This document shows, piece after piece, positions 61,494 to 64,000 of a DNA stretch of 64,000 nucleotides. A program made the translations under genes and the position numbers. The stretch lies in NCBI GenBank assembly GCA_030429545.1, contig JAUIFF010000017.1:1-64000 (forward strand). Direction: 5' to 3'. The first letter of the stretch is position 1. The number at the start of each line of letters is the position of its first letter. Below the pieces are notes generated by a model. The model ran no database searches, was not told the DNA's origin, and was given only the letters and a program-made list of their open reading frames with translations. The stretch is from Polyangia bacterium (GTDB lineage: Bacteria > Myxococcota_A > Polyangia > Nannocystales > Nannocystaceae).

Positions 61494-62678
61494 CTATCCC
61501 TCGGTTTCCTCGCTCGCCTCAACAGCTTCGCCGCCCGCTAATGGTTGCTCCTGCATGTTCTTTGGGGACGTGCTCGCCCCCTCTCTGGGCAATGCTTGCG
61601 CATGCATCGGATTTTGCACATCCTGCACGACTTCGGGGTTTTTTGATAGCTGCTCGGGTTTTGCGTTTTGGCTCGCGCCCTCACTTGCGTCCACTTTCGC
61701 GTCCACATTTGCTTCCGCGAGCGGCTCATCGCTCGGACTCGGCTTTGGCGGCTTGTTCCCGGTGGGCATCGGCTCACCAAACCCGACGTTGCTGCCGAGC
61801 TGGCGGATAACTTTCATCGCTTCCTCGGTCGAGGCCCGGCGAAAAATCTTGATCTCGGTGGTGTCGGCCGGTTGCAGGACGTTGACAATCCCGAGCTTAC
61901 AAAGCTCGAGCACCGACATCAGCGTGACCACCAACATCGTCCGCAGCTCCTGCTCGCTTTGCCATGTACGGGCCAAAAACAGGCTCTCAAACCCAATCTC
62001 AGGCTTGTCTCGGAGCATGAGGGTGAGCTGTGTCATCCGCTGTGAGACGGTGATGGGCTCGAGCGTGACCTCGTGGCTCTTGTTGATCTTGGCCCGGTTG
62101 AGCACCCGAGTGTAGGCCTCGGCCAGGCGAAACAACGACACCGGTGCAAGGCCCGGGTCGTAGTCGGGGACGGCAATCTCCGAACCGCGGGCAAACACGT
62201 CGCGCCCCGACACCGGGCGCTCGTTGAGTTCGAGGCCCGCAGCACGGAAGCGTTCGTACTCCAAAAGCCGCCGAATCAGGGCCTCCCGAGGATCTTCGAC
62301 CTCCTCCTCTTCAGACTCTTCTTCCTCGTCGGAGGGAGTCGGTGGCAGTAACTCTCGGCTTTTTAAAAATGCGAGGGTCGCCGCCATCACCAGGTAGTCG
62401 CCGGCGATCTCGAGGTCCATGGCCCGCATAAAGCCGAGGTATTCGAGGTACTTTTCGGTGATAAAGGCGATCGGAATATCGAGGATGTCGAGTTCGTGCC
62501 GCTTAACTAGATGTAACAGCAAGTCGAGTGGACCCTCGAACACATCGAGCGCGACCTGGTAGATCGAAAATCCGTCTTCGTCCTCACCGGCGACATCGGG
62601 CTTGGTCGCGGTCAGCACGTCAGCAGTCGGTTCGACCGCGGCCCCGTCAGGCGCCTGCGTTGGCTCCTCGCTCGTCAC
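61494..62678 (-). CDS. scpA: Segregation and condensation protein A
   Basis: A 394-residue kleisin that bridges SMC heads with ScpB. The N-terminal domain contains VFEGPLDLLLHLVKRHELDI and ITEKYLEYLGFMRAMDLEIA; an acidic stretch (EEEESEEEEVED) interrupts the middle; the C-terminal winged helix is around VVTLMSVLELCKLGIVNVLQ. After that, ~115 extra residues rich in Pro/Ala/Glu/Asn extend the protein. The start is GTG 62678. The stop abuts the scpB start with no gap. Confidence 0.93.
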   Translation of the reverse strand: MTSEEPTQAPDGAAVEPTADVLTATKPDVAGEDEDGFSIYQVALDVFEGPLDLLLHLVKRHELDILDIPIAFITEKYLEYLGFMRAMDLEIAGDYLVMAATLAFLKSRELLPPTPSDEEEESEEEEVEDPREALIRRLLEYERFRAAGLELNERPVSGRDVFARGSEIAVPDYDPGLAPVSLFRLAEAYTRVLNRAKINKSHEVTLEPITVSQRMTQLTLMLRDKPEIGFESLFLARTWQSEQELRTMLVVTLMSVLELCKLGIVNVLQPADTTEIKIFRRASTEEAMKVIRQLGSNVGFGEPMPTGNKPPKPSPSDEPLAEANVDAKVDASEGASQNAKPEQLSKNPEVVQDVQNPMHAQALPREGASTSPKNMQEQPLAGGEAVEASEETEG

Positions 62679-62741
62679 CCGCGTCCCACCTCACCACAAT
62701 GTGGCTTCCGTTCGCCGATTTTGTGCATGTGCACTCAAGTA

Positions 62742-63491
62742 CTAGGCCGTCATCAAGCTGGTGATGATCTCGAGCGACCACCGCATCGGTGGTCCGAAAA
62801 TCAGGCCAATGAGATCCGGGAGGTTGACAAGCGCGGGCAGGAAGATCAGCGCCATCAAAATGGTCCCGCCGTGGCGCATGAGAAAGTCATCGACGTGCTG
62901 CATGCTGGGGGGCAGCAGCCATGCCAGAATCTTGCCGCCGTCGAGTGGATGTAGGGGCAACAGGTTGAACAACATCAACACCACATTGAGCCGATAAAAC
63001 AGGCTCAAGATGTCCCAAAAACCATCTCCTGGCTGGACCACGCCACCGCGGGCGAGCAATACCCAGGCGATCCCAGTGACGATCGCCTGCAACAGGTTGG
63101 AAAATGGCCCGGCAAACGCCACCAGGGCGAGGCCGGCTCGCATGCTGATCTTGCGGGTGTAGTAACGCGGCTGGGTCGGGACCGGGCGGCCCCAACCAAA
63201 CAGCACGGGCAACTTGAAAATCCCAGCAATGATCGGCAGCGCCAACGTGCCAACCGGGTCGGCGTGGGAGGCCGGGTTGAGCGTCAATCGACCTTCTCGC
63301 GCCGGTGTCGGATCGCCGAGCTTGTCGGCCGAGTACGCATGGGCGAACTCGTGAATGCAGACCGAAATCAGCAGGCAAATGACAAAAATCGCGACTGTAC
63401 GCAGGTCGCTGGCCGTGAGGCTCAGCCCAGCGACGGCCGAGGCCTGGGCAATTTTTTCGACACCTTCACCGCGCCACATGCGCAAAACCAT
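62742..63491 (-). CDS. Site-2 protease family (M50) membrane metalloprotease
   Basis: A 249-residue membrane protein with zinc motif ICIHEFAHAY (HExxH; read as CIHEFAHAYSADKLGD), the third-ligand motif LLPLHPLDGGKIL, and about six membrane helices. This matches the small rhomboid-neighbour group of M50 proteases found next to scpAB in many bacteria. It cleaves membrane proteins within the bilayer; the substrate is unknown. ATG 63491 is chosen; a TTG at 63530 and an ATG at 63479 are alternatives. It lies 63 bp upstream of scpA on the same strand. Confidence 0.88.
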   Translation of the reverse strand: MVLRMWRGEGVEKIAQASAVAGLSLTASDLRTVAIFVICLLISVCIHEFAHAYSADKLGDPTPAREGRLTLNPASHADPVGTLALPIIAGIFKLPVLFGWGRPVPTQPRYYTRKISMRAGLALVAFAGPFSNLLQAIVTGIAWVLLARGGVVQPGDGFWDILSLFYRLNVVLMLFNLLPLHPLDGGKILAWLLPPSMQHVDDFLMRHGGTILMALIFLPALVNLPDLIGLIFGPPMRWSLEIITSLMTA

Positions 63492-63557
63492 CCTTCGCAC
63501 TGGATTAGCAGGCGCAATTACTCGAGTCAACGAATCAGGAGGCCTTGGCCGCGGCGT

Positions 63558-64000
63558 TTACCCGCGGGGATGGTGCTGGTGATGCACTTGGCGAAGCCGG
63601 CGTTGACCGAGGTGGGTGTAGATCTGCGTTGTCGAGATGTCTGCGTGGCCCAGTAGGGTTTGTAACGAACGCAGGTCGGCCCCCCCTTCCAACAGGTGGG
63701 TGGCAAAGCTGTGGCGCAACTTGTGAGGAGAGATCGGCCGGGTGATCCCTGCCGCAACTGCGGTTTGCCGAAGTTTGAAAAACCATCCCTGCCGCGACAA
63801 CCGTCCGCCACGGTGGTTGAGAAAAACGCAGTCGGGAGCCCGACCCGGAGCCCGCGCAGCCAGCACCGGCCGGCCATGCTCGAGCCACATCAGGCAGGCC
63901 GCGACCGCACACGCGCCCAATGGCACCACGCGATGCTTCTCGCCCTTGCCCACCAACATCACCAGGCCCTGGTCGAGGTGCAGCCGGTCAAGCGTCAGGT
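63558..64000 (-). CDS. xerD: Tyrosine recombinase XerC/XerD (3' part)
   Basis: The C-terminal ~147 residues of a site-specific recombinase; the 5' end lies beyond the right edge. Catalytic residues visible: a Lys in the beta-hairpin (LVGKGEKHRVVPLG), HxxR in SPHKLRHSFATHLLEGG, His in LLGHADISTTQIY, and the nucleophile Tyr in QIYTHL. Xer proteins resolve chromosome dimers at dif. It lies first in a same-strand run xerD-M50-scpA-scpB-rluB, a common order linking segregation genes. XerD is favoured over XerC by this neighbourhood. Confidence 0.88.
   Translation of the reverse strand, partial: LTLDRLHLDQGLVMLVGKGEKHRVVPLGACAVAACLMWLEHGRPVLAARAPGRAPDCVFLNHRGGRLSRQGWFFKLRQTAVAAGITRPISPHKLRHSFATHLLEGGADLRSLQTLLGHADISTTQIYTHLGQRRLRQVHHQHHPRG

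Overview
The window is G+C-rich chromosomal DNA from a deltaproteobacterial-type predator or saprophyte, most likely a myxobacterium (Myxococcota) near the Nannocystineae. This rests on gene content, not a database match. The supporting genes are a eukaryote-like Ser/Thr kinase with a TPR tail, a MYXO-CTERM-like sorting tail, a fibro-slime lipoprotein with a (Gly-Asp)47 linker, a 3072-residue TPR protein, a calerythrin-like EF-hand protein, CHAT-domain proteins, and the xerD-M50-scpA-scpB-rluB cluster. I saw no rRNA, tRNA, CRISPR array, insertion sequence or prophage.

Layout. 1-2.7 kb: tandem 243-bp copies of the 3' end of a sigma-54 activator gene, that gene, and an ECF sigma factor upstream of it. 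2.9-7.3 kb: a small acidic lipoprotein, a coupled ATP-grasp / aspartoacylase-like pair, an orphan gene and a PAS-LuxR regulator. 7.4-11.2 kb: murB, murC and a divergent mutY. 11.2-14.6 kb: exported proteins, two noncoding repeat tracts and a solo effector-associated (death-like) domain gene. 14.7-24 kb: an ABC-2-like permease, a phosphohexomutase coupled to a carboxypeptidase-regulatory-domain protein, a kinase and the fibro-slime lipoprotein. 24.3-33.5 kb: the giant TPR gene. 33.5-37 kb: EF-hand, pentapeptide-repeat and PAP2 phosphatase genes.

37.2-49.9 kb holds the most unusual locus: five tightly packed same-strand genes. The first encodes a 1961-residue protein joining peptidoglycan-binding, lysozyme-like, zinc amidase, lipase-like and CHAT-protease modules. 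It is followed by a membrane-spanning CHAT protein, an exported protein with an outer-membrane-like C terminus, an exported Cys-rich protein, and a beta-rich cytosolic protein with an acidic tail. I read it as an undescribed CHAT-controlled lytic or cell-death system; this is inference.

49.9-57.6 kb: a Kir-type K+ channel, a DUF2061 protein, a TetR regulator divergent from a Coq4-like gene, an alpha-oxoamine synthase fused to an acyltransferase, and a hybrid histidine kinase. The 443-bp gap at 57,561-58,003 carries a candidate small RNA unit and a long imperfect hairpin. 58.0-64 kb: rluB-like, scpB (greatly enlarged by acidic repeats), scpA, a site-2-protease homologue and the 3' part of xerD.

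Across the window the degenerate palindrome TGYANNTRCA occurs 33 times by my reading, against about two expected from base composition. Many copies use codons that look otherwise uncommon here, so selection seems to act on the DNA. This is the strongest signal not tied to any gene.
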